Shown here one piece after another: positions 17,282 to 25,315 of a stretch of 59,043 nt of DNA. The number at the start of each line of letters is the position of its first letter. Within the stretch, counting starts at the first letter, position 1. Under the pieces are notes generated by a model. It ran no database searches, was not told the DNA's origin, and was given only the letters and a program-made list of their open reading frames with translations. Origin of the DNA: Priestia flexa NBRC 15715 (GTDB taxonomy: Bacteria; Bacillota; Bacilli; Bacillales; Bacillaceae_H); the NCBI RefSeq assembly GCF_001591565.1, contig NZ_BCVD01000004.1:1-59043 (forward strand). The letters run 5' to 3'. A program made the translations under genes and the position numbers.

Positions 17282-17525
17282 ATTCTTTAATGAACTTAAT
17301 CTCTTCGTGCTGACATCTCTGACAATAGAAAAAATGTGTGCACATATGCTGCACGTAATCATTTGAAATGCCATTTTCAAGCTTTAATTCATCAATTTCC
17401 ATATACGCGCTGTAATCATCGAAATAGTCGCTAACCTTTCCCATATCGCTTAACTCATAGCCACATACCTTACAATATTCAGATAAAGTGGACAGCCCAT
17501 TGCAAAGCTCACATATATGCATCAT
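17280..17525 (-). CDS. Small protein with two CxxC pairs, probable zinc ribbon
   Basis: This 81-residue protein has CELC (residues 5-8) and CKVC (18-21) near the N terminus, then an acidic middle and YCQRCQHEE (CxxC at about 68-71) near the C terminus. The pattern suggests one or two zinc-binding sites. I do not recognise the family. Start ATG follows AAGGGG with a second ATG next to it. It converges on msmX and diverges from sspB, so its promoter shares the short region before the sspB promoter. Confidence 0.65.
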   Translation of the reverse strand: MMHICELCNGLSTLSEYCKVCGYELSDMGKVSDYFDDYSAYMEIDELKLENGISNDYVQHMCTHFFYCQRCQHEEIKFIKE

Positions 17526-17635
17526 TTCCTTACCCCTTCTTCACTTCGATAAGATATACATAATATGTGCAACTCCATTATTTCTACTCTACTGATTTTC
17601 CTTTAATTTACCAATAATTACTAATATTTTCTGAT

Positions 17636-17665
17636 GTATAAACTTTTGAATGCTTTATCATACTA
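17636..17665 (+). promoter_or_regulatory. Sigma-G promoter of sspB
   Basis: GTATA, 18 bp, then CATACTA matches the forespore sigma-G consensus gHATR-N18-CATnHTA at every defined position. Transcription would begin near 17672. That is upstream of the tRNA-like element, about 137 nt before the sspB start codon. Confidence 0.82.
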
Positions 17666-17778
17666 CTAGTAACAACAAAGCAAACATCTACTACTGGGCT
17701 ACGCCTAGGTAGGCAGATAAGTTTCTTGCTAAACTTATCCACGCTGGTTCAATTCCAGCTAGCTCAACCATACTACTA
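17659..17778 (+). repeat. 10-bp direct repeats flanking the tRNA-like element
   Basis: CATACTACTA occurs at 17659-17668, where it is the sigma-G -10 region, and again at 17769-17778, beginning with the last two bases of the tRNA-like CCA end. The interval between the copies is 100 bp and contains the whole tRNA-like sequence. This layout resembles a target duplication around an inserted segment, although the AT-rich context makes a coincidence possible. Confidence 0.6.
17695..17770 (+). ncRNA. tRNA-like cloverleaf RNA in the sspB leader
   Basis: These 76 nt fold as a tRNA-like cloverleaf. The 7-bp acceptor stem is TGGGCTA/TAGCTCA (all paired, with a G3-U70 wobble). The D-like arm is GCC-TAGGTA-GGC and keeps a GG in its loop. 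The T arm is GCTGG-TTCAATT-CCAGC with a perfect TTCRANY loop. The 3' end is A73 followed by an encoded CCA. The anticodon arm is not canonical: GATAAGTTT/AAACTTATC makes 9 bp around a 6-nt loop CTTGCT. Position 8 is C, not T, the D arm is short and the variable region is only 3 nt. It is therefore not an ordinary elongator tRNA. It lies inside the predicted sigma-G transcript of sspB, between promoter and ribosome site. G3-U70, A73 and a possible TGC triplet recall alanine tRNA, but this is suggestive only. Confidence 0.8.
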
Positions 17779-17808
17779 TTATTTTATCTAACGAGGAGAT
17801 GAATAAAC

Positions 17809-18030
17809 ATGGCAAACTACCAAAAAGCATCAAACAGCAATTCATCAAACAAGTTAGTAGCACCTGGAGCTCAAGCTGCTATCGATCAAATGAAATTCGA
17901 AATCGCAAGTGAATTTGGCGTAAACTTAGGGCCAGACACAACAGCTCGTGCAAACGGATCTGTTGGTGGCGAAATCACTAAGCGCTTAGTACAATTAGCT
18001 GAGCAACAATTAGGTGGCGGCAAGTACTAA
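17809..18030 (+). CDS. sspB: Alpha/beta-type small acid-soluble spore protein
   Basis: This 73-residue protein is a classic alpha/beta SASP, made in the forespore to coat DNA and protect it from UV and heat. Seen: the GPR protease site within KFEIASEFG (about residues 30-38), [20 protein letters not shown] and the C-terminal QLGGGKY. Start ATG follows GAGGAG. The yhe genes upstream match the sspB locus of B. subtilis, although yxkF-msmX lie in between here. The leader is unusually long because the tRNA-like element sits in it. Confidence 0.97.
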   Translation: MANYQKASNSNSSNKLVAPGAQAAIDQMKFEIASEFGVNLGPDTTARANGSVGGEITKRLVQLAEQQLGGGKY

Positions 18031-18057
18031 TATTTACACAATTTTATAACATGGCTA

Positions 18058-18085
18058 GAGCACCTCAACAGCTGTTGAGGTGCTC
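18058..18085. terminator. Terminator after sspB
   Basis: GAGCACCTCAACAG and CTGTTGAGGTGCTC form a perfect 14-bp inverted repeat without spacer, followed by TTTATTTT on the plus strand. It may also serve the convergent gene ending at 18115. Confidence 0.9.
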
Positions 18086-18114
18086 TTTATTTTCACGACA
18101 GTAAGATACCGTCT

Positions 18115-19398
18115 TTAGTCTGCTACTTCCATTTCGCTTTCGTTGTTTAACATTGACTGAATTTGAACGTTGACTTTACGAATCCGACGATTTTCAACCT
18201 CTTTAATTGTAAACGTTACGCCTTCATAACTAAAGAAATCTCCTGCAACAGGAACTCGTTCAAATTGTTCGAAAATCCAGCCGCCAAGCGTATGGTAAGA
18301 ACTTTCTGGTGCCGGTACCTCAACATACTTTAAGAAATCATCAAGCGGAATTTCTGTATTAAATTCAAATTCTGTTTCACTAATTTGATCAACATAGCGA
18401 ACAGCTTCATCATGTTCATCCCAAATTTCGCCTACTATTTCTTCTAAAATATCTTCAAGCGTCACTAGACCGGAAGTGCCACCAAATTCATCTACAACGA
18501 TTGCCATATGTACTTTGTTCTTCTGCAATTCAGGTAGTAAAACAGAAATCTTCATTGATTCGACTACAAACATTGGCTCACGTACTAATTCACGAAGATT
18601 TACTTCTTTTTCTTGAACTAAGTATGTTAAAAAATCGCGCTCTGATAAAATCCCAATAATATTGTCAATATTGTCCTCATAAACTGGAATTCGCGAATAT
18701 CGTTCTTCTAAAAAGATTTCTTTTATTTCATCAATCGGCTGATTGACCTCTATCGCTACCATATCGATTCTTGGTTTAAGAATTTGTCCAACAACAATTT
18801 CATTAAACTCTAACGAACGATGAACAAGCTCTTTTTCTTGATTATCAATAACGCCTTCTTCTTCACTTAAATCAACCATTACTTTAATTTCTTCTTCAGT
18901 AACCGAAGGGCTATATTCTTTACCTGTAAATAGCTTTGACACACCAGACTTCAGCAAAACAAAGAGATAAGAGATTGGTGTTAGTACTTTGATTAAAAAG
19001 TATAAAATACCGGATATCATCAATGTGAAGCTTTCCGCATGCTCTTTTGCTAATGATTTAGGTAATACTTCACCAAAGATTAAAATTAAAATGGTCATAA
19101 CTACTGTACTGATGACAAGCGCTGAATTACCGCCGAATAAATCAATTGCTACTTTCGCCGAAATAGACGATGCAGCAATATTTACAATGTTGTTTCCAAT
19201 TAAAATGGTGGATAACGCTTGGTCAAAGTTTTCAGTAATCAACAGCGCTTTTTTGCTTCCTCGTCTTTTTTCATCAGCATAGTTTTTCAGACGTATTTTA
19301 TTTACGCTCGAAAAAGCTGTCTCAGCAGATGAAAAGAAAGCTGATAATAAGATAAGAACTGCCAACAAAATAATTTGACTCAGGGGTAGGTCTACCAA
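18115..19398 (-). CDS. CNNM/CorC-type membrane protein with CBS pair
   Basis: This 427-residue protein has an N-terminal DUF21 (CNNM) membrane domain with three or four hydrophobic segments (to about residue 170), two CBS domains (about 200-330, with RIPVYEDNIDNIIGIL and VDEFGGTSGLVTLEDILEEI) and a C-terminal CorC/HlyC domain. Related B. subtilis proteins (YhdP, YugS, YrkA, YqhB) are linked to magnesium or other divalent cation export; which one this corresponds to cannot be decided by eye. The start is a TTG at about 10 nt from AGGAGAG. The gene stands alone. Confidence 0.88.
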   Translation of the reverse strand: MVDLPLSQIILLAVLILLSAFFSSAETAFSSVNKIRLKNYADEKRRGSKKALLITENFDQALSTILIGNNIVNIAASSISAKVAIDLFGGNSALVISTVVMTILILIFGEVLPKSLAKEHAESFTLMISGILYFLIKVLTPISYLFVLLKSGVSKLFTGKEYSPSVTEEEIKVMVDLSEEEGVIDNQEKELVHRSLEFNEIVVGQILKPRIDMVAIEVNQPIDEIKEIFLEERYSRIPVYEDNIDNIIGILSERDFLTYLVQEKEVNLRELVREPMFVVESMKISVLLPELQKNKVHMAIVVDEFGGTSGLVTLEDILEEIVGEIWDEHDEAVRYVDQISETEFEFNTEIPLDDFLKYVEVPAPESSYHTLGGWIFEQFERVPVAGDFFSYEGVTFTIKEVENRRIRKVNVQIQSMLNNESEMEVAD

Positions 19399-19629
19399 AG
19401 GTCATTCACTCTCCTAAAAAAATAATAAAATTTTATACTACATAATTGCGTTTACCTTTTAGTGCAAAATAGTACAAATATATCATATCAGAAACCTTCT
19501 TATTTGAAAATGAATGTCAACTGCTATTACAAACCATTTTTCATTTGGTTATTTCTAGAAACTATTTTATTATATTCTATGAAAAAAGATTCATGCCCTT
19601 CGTATATTTACATAAAGGAGAGATGAGAT

Positions 19630-20250
19630 ATGAACATTGCTTTATTAGGCACAACAGGCCGCGTTGGCCAACAGCTTCTTGAACTATTATTGGAAAACAA
19701 TCACAAAGTAAAAGCTTTGGTTCGGAACATACAGCGCCTATCTATTTCACATGCTAACCTCACAGTCATTGAAGGAGACGCTCGTGAAGAAAAAGTGCTG
19801 GATTGCTTATTTCACGGGCAAGACGTTGTCATTAGTACACTTGGTACAGACGGAGCTAACGTTATTTCAGAAAGCATGCCTGTTATTGTGAAAGCAATGA
19901 ATAATCAAGGTATTGAACGAATTATTACTGTCGGCACAGCAGGGATTTTACAAACACGAACGGAACCTTCACTATACAGATTTCAGTCTAGTGAATCAAA
20001 GCGTAAGCTTACAAGAGCTGCTGAAGATCACCTAAAAGGGTTTCTGACCTTGAAAGAGAGTAACCTTCTTTGGACGATTGTATGCCCTACTTACTTACCT
20101 GATGGACATATTACAGAGCGCTACCGCGTTGAAAAAAACGTCCTTCCCTTAGATGAAAAAAAAATATCCACAGGTGACACCGCTCATTTTATTTATAAAG
20201 AACTGTTAGATCCTCAATTTATCCGTTGCCGAGTGGGTCTGAGTGAATAG
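19630..20250 (+). CDS. NAD(P)-binding Rossmann protein (atypical SDR/NmrA-like)
   Basis: This 206-residue protein begins with MNIALLGTTGRVGQQLLELL, a GxxGxxG nucleotide-binding turn, and continues as an atypical short-chain dehydrogenase (VVISTLGTDGANV, IERIITVGTAGI, TIVCPTYLPDGHIT). There is no YxxxK catalytic pair in the usual place, so it may be an NADPH sensor or an isomerase/reductase-like protein. Substrate unknown. Start ATG follows AAAGGAGAG. It converges on the thiamine operon with a short terminator between them. Confidence 0.82.
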   Translation: MNIALLGTTGRVGQQLLELLLENNHKVKALVRNIQRLSISHANLTVIEGDAREEKVLDCLFHGQDVVISTLGTDGANVISESMPVIVKAMNNQGIERIITVGTAGILQTRTEPSLYRFQSSESKRKLTRAAEDHLKGFLTLKESNLLWTIVCPTYLPDGHITERYRVEKNVLPLDEKKISTGDTAHFIYKELLDPQFIRCRVGLSE

Positions 20251-20254
20251 TAAA

Positions 20255-20285
20255 CAGCATCTCAAAAGTAGAGATGCTGCTTTTT
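20255..20285. terminator. Terminator between the Rossmann protein gene and thiD
   Basis: CAGCATCTC and GAGATGCTG pair around a 7-nt loop, followed by TTTTT on the plus strand; the minus-strand T tract is weaker. Confidence 0.8.
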
Positions 20286-20299
20286 GCTGTCATGTTGTT

Positions 20300-21100
20300 T
20301 TACGTAAGCTTGCGATAAGCCCAATGGTTTGTAGGTCCATGCCCGCTTCCAATTTGTAACGTGTCCTTAATCGCAGCATGAACAAAATCTGAAGCAAGCT
20401 GAACGGATTCTAGAAGAGTTGTCCCTTTAGCTAACTCGGCTGCTATACAAGCAGCAAACGTACAACCTGTTCCATGCGTATGCTTCGTATCTACACGCTT
20501 ATGAACAATTTCATGAAAGAACTGACCGTCGTACACTAAGTCAACCATCTCCTCTTGTGATTTGTCATGTCCCCCTTTTATCACCACATTTTTCACTCCA
20601 AGGCTATGAAGACTTTTGGCTGCTTCTTTGCGCTGTTCCATTGTTGTAATTTCATATCCCGTCATAATTTCTGCTTCAGGAATATTAGGCGTCACGACTT
20701 CAGATAATGGTAACAGTACATCATTTAGCGCAGCAATAGCTTCTTGCTGAAGTAGTGATTGTCCCCCTTTTGCAATCATAACCGGATCCACTACTACATT
20801 TTTCAGTTCATACTTACGTAGCTTATCCGCAACAATACGAATAATATCAGAGCTAAAAATCATGCCAGTCTTAATAGCATCCGGACGCAAATCAGTAACA
20901 ACTGAATCAATTTGCGTGGCAATTGCTTCTTCAGTTAACGGATACACACCTTGAACACCTAAAGTGTTTTGAGCCGTTACTGCTGTGATAGCGGACATTC
21001 CAAATACCTTACGCTCTTGAAATGTTTTTAAGTCTGCTTGAATTCCGGCTCCTCCTCCGCTATCAGAGCCAGCGATTGTCAATGCTTTTGCTACACTCAT
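20300..21100 (-). CDS. thiD: Hydroxymethylpyrimidine (phosphate) kinase ThiD
   Basis: This 266-residue ribokinase-family enzyme phosphorylates hydroxymethylpyrimidine and then its monophosphate in thiamine synthesis. Seen: TIAGSDSGGGAGIQADLKTF (residues 8-27), TAVTAQNTLGVQ, DPVMIAKGG and the catalytic THGTGCTFAACIAAELAKG near residue 210. It is the last gene of the thiamine operon, about 20 nt after thiF. Start ATG follows AAAGGAAG. Confidence 0.95.
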   Translation of the reverse strand: MSVAKALTIAGSDSGGGAGIQADLKTFQERKVFGMSAITAVTAQNTLGVQGVYPLTEEAIATQIDSVVTDLRPDAIKTGMIFSSDIIRIVADKLRKYELKNVVVDPVMIAKGGQSLLQQEAIAALNDVLLPLSEVVTPNIPEAEIMTGYEITTMEQRKEAAKSLHSLGVKNVVIKGGHDKSQEEMVDLVYDGQFFHEIVHKRVDTKHTHGTGCTFAACIAAELAKGTTLLESVQLASDFVHAAIKDTLQIGSGHGPTNHWAYRKLT

Positions 21101-21120
21101 AAAAATCTTCCTTTCGTCAT

Positions 21121-22143
21121 TTACCCGATATAACGGTGATAAAGATTCTTTGCTTCTACTGTATCTTTTGTGCCGTGTACAAAGATTCTTCCATCTTGAA
21201 ACACAACAAGGCGATAATCATCAATTGCTACGGACAAAAGATACGGATTTCGGTCCACTCGGTACCCTTTACCTTTTAAATGCTGTTCTAACTCCACTAT
21301 GTTAGGTGCTTTTGTTGCCTTTGCAGGGCGAATTTGTACAGTATCACGTCCGCATAGTACCGCTGTTTTTAACTGGTTTTCAAATTGAAGCGCAGGAAAA
21401 ACTGGGTGTTGACCACACGATGAACATTCATCCGATTTTAGAGCATGAACATTTATGGTACGGTATTCATTTCTCCAAACGTCAAATGATACTAGCTGTG
21501 ACCGTAGCGCCTCATGATCTTCTACAAGAATCTTTAGTGCCTCCGTGACTTGATGTGAAACAACCATTTGGACAGCAGGGCTAATAATCCCTACCGTATC
21601 GCACGTAACTCCACCTAAAGGTACTGATTCCAGCAAACATGCTAAGCATGGGGTTTCTCTAGGAACAATCGTATAGCTAATTCCATAGCTCCCCACACAT
21701 GCTCCATAAATCCAGGGAATTCGGTGTTTTTGTGATAAGTCATTTATCACAAGCCGTGTATCAAAGTTATCCGTAGCATCGATTATTAAATCCACGTTTA
21801 CCAACAGCTGTTCAATAAATTGAGGAGTCCCGTCCGCTACGTGCGCTTCAATATCAACATCTCCGTTAATTTCGACGAGCCTTTCCGAAGCAGCTACTGC
21901 TTTTGGAATACGATTAGCTGCATCCCTCTCGCTATAAAGCTGCTGACGCTGCAAATTACTCCACTCCACATAATCTCGGTCAATTATTGTTAACTTTCCA
22001 ACTCCGGCTCGAACAAGCGCTTCCGCATTTCCTGTCCCTAACGCACCTGCTCCAATTAATAAGACATGCTTTTGTGATAACTTTTTCTGTCCTTCTTTAC
22101 CTATTGGAGAAAAGAGCTCTTGACGTGAATAGCGCGCTGTCAC
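21121..22143 (-). CDS. thiF: ThiS adenylyltransferase ThiF
   Basis: This 340-residue E1-like enzyme adenylates the C terminus of ThiS so that sulfur can be loaded. Seen: [21 protein letters not shown] (GxGxxG at about residues 31-36), the D..RQQLY.E region, and the zinc cysteines CLACL (near 170) and CSSCG (near 245). The extra C-terminal domain of about 90 residues is common in Gram-positive ThiF proteins. Its GTG start overlaps the thiG stop by 4 nt, so the genes are translationally coupled. Confidence 0.93.
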   Translation of the reverse strand: MTARYSRQELFSPIGKEGQKKLSQKHVLLIGAGALGTGNAEALVRAGVGKLTIIDRDYVEWSNLQRQQLYSERDAANRIPKAVAASERLVEINGDVDIEAHVADGTPQFIEQLLVNVDLIIDATDNFDTRLVINDLSQKHRIPWIYGACVGSYGISYTIVPRETPCLACLLESVPLGGVTCDTVGIISPAVQMVVSHQVTEALKILVEDHEALRSQLVSFDVWRNEYRTINVHALKSDECSSCGQHPVFPALQFENQLKTAVLCGRDTVQIRPAKATKAPNIVELEQHLKGKGYRVDRNPYLLSVAIDDYRLVVFQDGRIFVHGTKDTVEAKNLYHRYIG

Positions 22144-22907
22144 CCGATGCTCATCCCTTCTGTTGGGCTACTGGCTACCGCATATTCTTTAAATGGAATG
22201 CGACCAGCTAAGTAAGCATCACGCCCCGCTTCGATTGCAAGCTTCATCGCGCGAGCCATTTTTACAGGATCTTTTGCACCTGATACAGCCGTGTTTAGTA
22301 GAACACCATCTGCACCTAACTCCATTGCTTTGGCAGCATCAGAAGCTGTACCGATACCCGCATCTACAATCACAGGCACATTAGATTGCTCAATAATAAA
22401 CTGCAGGTTCAGCGGGTTAATAATTCCTTGTCCTGATCCAATTGGAGAAGCTCCAGGCATAATAGCATGAACGCCTAATTCCTCGAGTCTTCTAGCAAGT
22501 ACAACATCATCAGACGTATACGTTAACACTGTAAATCCTTCTTTTAGCAATTCTTCACTTGCTTTTAATGTTTCAATTGGGTCTGGCAATAGCGTTTTAT
22601 CACAGCCAATTACTTCAACCTTGACCATATCACACAGCCCAGATGCTTTTGCCAACTTTGCAATCCGAACAGCTTCTTCAGCATTTTTGGCTCCAGCTGT
22701 ATTTGGTAAGAGCGTAAATCTTTTAACATCAAGAGCTTCAAGTAAGTTAGGCTGAGACTGATCAAAAATATCCATTCTTCTCACTGCAAATGTTAAAATT
22801 TCTGTTTCTGATTCTTCCACTGCTTGACGCTGCGTTGTGTAATCTGGAAACTTCCCTGTACCTAAAAGCAAACGAGATGCAAATTCATATTTTCCTATTT
22901 TCAACAT
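22140..22907 (-). CDS. thiG: Thiazole synthase ThiG
   Basis: This 255-residue TIM-barrel enzyme makes the thiazole phosphate of thiamine from deoxyxylulose phosphate, dehydroglycine and ThiS thiocarboxylate. Seen: [27 protein letters not shown] with the Schiff-base lysine, [25 protein letters not shown] and [13 protein letters not shown]. The ATG at 22907 is preferred to one three codons earlier because GGAGGAGG immediately abuts the earlier one. It overlaps or touches its neighbours thiS and thiF. Confidence 0.96.
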   Translation of the reverse strand: MLKIGKYEFASRLLLGTGKFPDYTTQRQAVEESETEILTFAVRRMDIFDQSQPNLLEALDVKRFTLLPNTAGAKNAEEAVRIAKLAKASGLCDMVKVEVIGCDKTLLPDPIETLKASEELLKEGFTVLTYTSDDVVLARRLEELGVHAIMPGASPIGSGQGIINPLNLQFIIEQSNVPVIVDAGIGTASDAAKAMELGADGVLLNTAVSGAKDPVKMARAMKLAIEAGRDAYLAGRIPFKEYAVASSPTEGMSIG

Positions 22908-22912
22908 AACTT

Positions 22913-23116
22913 TCATCCTCCTCCTACAAATGAAACAATCTCTAATAAATCGCCTTCTGATAGCAACGCTTTTTCATGATCTTGCTTTTGTAAAATTTTT
23001 TTATTTAACTCGACAATAACCACTTTCTCGTGTAAATCTCTTGATTCCAATAGTTGAGAAACCGTCTGAATTGAGGAATCTATATCAACGCTTTTCCCAT
23101 TAATTATTAAGTTCAA
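22913..23116 (-). CDS. thiS: Sulfur carrier protein ThiS
   Basis: This 67-residue ubiquitin-like protein carries sulfur as a C-terminal thiocarboxylate for thiazole synthesis. It ends in the required Gly-Gly (IVSFVGGG). The start is a TTG that overlaps the thiO stop codon. Confidence 0.95.
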   Translation of the reverse strand: MNLIINGKSVDIDSSIQTVSQLLESRDLHEKVVIVELNKKILQKQDHEKALLSEGDLLEIVSFVGGG

Positions 23117-24240
23117 TACGTTCCCTCCATTTCTCTTTGTAAGCGAAAAGCCGTAAAAAAGGAATGTTTTGGATGTTCACCCATCATTTGTTCCGCCATA
23201 ATTTTCCCTGTAATCGCACTTAGTAAAATACCGTTTCGGTAGTGCCCACAAGCTAAGTAAACATTATCTAGCTCAGGGTGCTGTCCTAAATACGGCCACC
23301 CATCTACTGTTTGCGGACGAAGTCCTGCCCATGCTTTTTCAAACGATGCATTTGCAAGTGATGGAACGAGAGAAATCGCTTTGCTAATTAGAAATTCAAT
23401 AGCTTCTGCAGATACGTGCTTCGTGTAATCATGGGCGCGCTTTGTAGCTCCAATCACTACTCTTCCTCCTGCTTTTGGAACAATATAAAATCCTTCATCT
23501 AAAAAAATAGTCTTTTGAATGCTTGGCTGATTCGTCGTGAGAGATATACACTCACCTTTAATAGGAAACAGATGCTTTGGATGAATAGCGGCCACCAGCT
23601 CTTTTGTCCAAGCACCTGCACTTACCATCACTTGGTCGCTGTAAAAGTTGCCCGCTGATGTCCGAACGCCAACTACCTTTTTGTTATCGTATATAAAGTG
23701 ATGGACATGACAGTTCTCATAAATTGCCGCTTGATGGTATAAAGCTCCGTGTGCCAAAGCATGAGTTAGCTTAGCTGGCATCAGCTGTCCATCTTTTGGG
23801 ATGCTAATCGCCCCGTATGTATCAGGGGTTAAGAGCGGTTCAGCTTCACTTGCTGCGTCAGGAGATAACCACCTAACGTCTGAATCCCACCGTCTGTGGC
23901 GCTCCGCTTTGTCTTGTAGCACGTTTGCTTCAGCTTCAGTTGTTGCTACTTTTAACAAGCCTTTTTGAATGAGCTCAACATCAATATTTGTTTTTTCTTT
24001 TAATTCAGCTACCAGATTCGGAAAAAGTGCTCTACTTCGAATGGCTAGTTCCAAAAGAGGCCCTTCTTCATCAATTTCAGCTTGTGCTCCTAATATTCCA
24101 GCAGCTGCTCCCGATGCTTCACAACCAATCTGATTTTTTTCCAAAATGGCTACCTTATACCCCATTTTAGAAAGCTGATACGCAGTTGAAGCTCCAATAA
24201 CTCCACCACCAATAACGAGCGCATCATAATGTGCCTCCAT
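23113..24240 (-). CDS. thiO: Glycine oxidase ThiO
   Basis: This 375-residue FAD enzyme oxidises glycine to the imine used by ThiG. Seen: ALVIGGGVIGASTAYQLSK (GxGxxG at about residues 11-16), the FAD segment EASGAAAGILG, and the C-terminal GLRPQTVDGWPYLGQ and ACGHYRNGILLS. A 32-codon longer frame exists, but the ATG at 24240 has GGAGTG upstream and matches the expected N terminus. It overlaps the end of tenI by 17 nt. Confidence 0.94.
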   Translation of the reverse strand: MEAHYDALVIGGGVIGASTAYQLSKMGYKVAILEKNQIGCEASGAAAGILGAQAEIDEEGPLLELAIRSRALFPNLVAELKEKTNIDVELIQKGLLKVATTEAEANVLQDKAERHRRWDSDVRWLSPDAASEAEPLLTPDTYGAISIPKDGQLMPAKLTHALAHGALYHQAAIYENCHVHHFIYDNKKVVGVRTSAGNFYSDQVMVSAGAWTKELVAAIHPKHLFPIKGECISLTTNQPSIQKTIFLDEGFYIVPKAGGRVVIGATKRAHDYTKHVSAEAIEFLISKAISLVPSLANASFEKAWAGLRPQTVDGWPYLGQHPELDNVYLACGHYRNGILLSAITGKIMAEQMMGEHPKHSFFTAFRLQREMEGTY

Positions 24241-24850
24241 ATGTATCACTCCACTTTCGTAGTTGTTCACCGTATTCCTTTGCCGCTTGTAACGGGTTTT
24301 CATCTTTAAATACACCAGCCATGACAGCGACGCCATGTGCCCCTGTACTCAATACCTCTCTTACATTGCAAGGCATAACTCCCCCGATTGCAATTACCGG
24401 TATCTGCACTGAATCAACGACTTGTTTCAGCTGTTCAAGTCCCCGAGGTGTTTGACCCAGTTTTGATTGCGATGGATAGATATGACCATAAATGACATAG
24501 TCGACGCCTGATTGTTCAGCTTCCTTTGCTTCTTTAACGCTGTGTACAGATTTACCAACAATCAATTGCTGAAAATGTGCTTTTACTCCTTGAGCACTTA
24601 GACTGTGATAAGCCAAATGCACACCTTTGACTTGAGCAGCAAAAGCTACATCTACTCGATCGTTAACAATTAGCTTTGAAGCCGGAACTTCTTTTTTCAG
24701 GTCTCCAATAAGCACTTCTAACTCTCGTGCCGTTCGCTCTTTTTCTCGAATATGGATAGCTCCTACATATGGTTCAATGTCTCTGATAATTTTCAAAAGC
24801 TGTTCAAGAGGCTGTTTCCCTGTTGACACAGCGTGTAACTTGGGTACCAT
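24224..24850 (-). CDS. tenI: Thiazole tautomerase TenI (ThiE-like)
   Basis: This 208-residue TIM-barrel protein belongs to the ThiE/TenI family. As first gene before thiO-thiS-thiG-thiF-thiD it corresponds to B. subtilis TenI, which isomerises the thiazole phosphate product, rather than to ThiE. Seen: LHAVSTGKQPLEQLL, AIHIREKERTARELE, IVNDRVDVA, GVHLAYHSL, YVIYGHIYPSQSK and IAIGGVMPCNVREVL. The ATG at 24850 follows AAAGGTGAGG; the longer frame would run back into the riboswitch terminator. tenA, which precedes tenI in B. subtilis, is absent here. Confidence 0.9.
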   Translation of the reverse strand: MVPKLHAVSTGKQPLEQLLKIIRDIEPYVGAIHIREKERTARELEVLIGDLKKEVPASKLIVNDRVDVAFAAQVKGVHLAYHSLSAQGVKAHFQQLIVGKSVHSVKEAKEAEQSGVDYVIYGHIYPSQSKLGQTPRGLEQLKQVVDSVQIPVIAIGGVMPCNVREVLSTGAHGVAVMAGVFKDENPLQAAKEYGEQLRKWSDTYGGTL

Positions 24851-24885
24851 AGCATCCTCACCTTTATTTCGACATAAACGTAAAA

Positions 24886-24912
24886 AAACCACTCTACAAC
24901 GTAGAGTGGTTT
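24886..24912 (-). terminator. Riboswitch-controlled terminator before tenI
   Basis: AAACCACTCTAC and GTAGAGTGGTTT pair around a 3-nt loop, followed by TTTTTTT on the minus strand. It lies between the TPP aptamer and tenI, so TPP binding would favour it. Confidence 0.93.
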
Positions 24913-24940
24913 GGCATGCATTAATTATGTAAACATGGCT

Positions 24941-25027
24941 CATCCACTTCCCTACGCTGGTACAAACCAGATCAGGTTCAAAGGGTCCGAATTTTTCGTC
25001 TCAGCCATAAAGGCTCCCCTAGTGATT
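24941..25027 (-). ncRNA. TPP riboswitch (THI element)
   Basis: On the minus strand the conserved THI-box blocks occur in order: AGGGGAGCC, GGCTGAGA, a variable stem, GGACCCTTTGAACCTGATC, TGGT...ACCAGCGTAGGGAAGTGG. This is the TPP aptamer. With the terminator immediately downstream it would switch off the tenI-thiO-thiS-thiG-thiF-thiD operon when thiamine pyrophosphate is abundant. Confidence 0.97.
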
Positions 25028-25056
25028 TTTTCTAATATTTTCACTTTTCATTTAGA

Positions 25057-25084
25057 AGTATAACATATTTGTGAGTGATTACAA
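25057..25084 (-). promoter_or_regulatory. Sigma-A promoter of the thiamine operon
   Basis: On the minus strand TTGTAA and TATACT are separated by 16 bp, placing transcription start about 25 nt before the TPP aptamer. Confidence 0.65.
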
Positions 25085-25114
25085 CCTACTGGACCGTTTT
25101 TCTCATGTATTGAG

Positions 25115-25315
25115 CTAATAATCTTCGAGCTCTTTTTCTTTTTCCCTATGCTCTTCCCACAGAAATGAGCTCAGTAAGATGGCAAATGTTAAAATATAAA
25201 ATCCGTAGAATAACAAAGCAGCTATACTGTTGACCATTAAAAAGATAAAACTAATGACTTGTCCCGCAATTGTTACAATCAATAAAATATATTTCCATAC
25301 TTCACGTTTTCTCAT
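25115..25315 (-). CDS. Small membrane protein of unknown function
   Basis: This 66-residue protein has two hydrophobic segments (YILLIVTIAGQVISFIFLMV and IAALLFYGFYILTFAILLSS) between a basic N terminus (MRKREVWK) and a charged C terminus (WEEHREKEKELEDY). I do not recognise the family. The ATG at 25315 with GTGGAG upstream is preferred to one five codons earlier. It lies just upstream of the thiamine promoter and may be transcribed alone. Confidence 0.6.
   Translation of the reverse strand: MRKREVWKYILLIVTIAGQVISFIFLMVNSIAALLFYGFYILTFAILLSSFLWEEHREKEKELEDY

Noticed and set aside
17695-17770. Ordinary tRNA gene (alanine, anticodon TGC)
   Set aside because: The anticodon arm has 9 bp and a 6-nt loop, the D arm is short, and position 8 is not T. 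I report it as tRNA-like only.
17641-17800. T-box riboswitch before sspB
   Set aside because: No AGGGTGG-type T-box sequence, specifier loop or terminator/antiterminator pair is present.
24850-24943. Upstream extension of tenI
   Set aside because: It would place coding sequence over the riboswitch terminator; the ATG at 24850 has a proper ribosome site.
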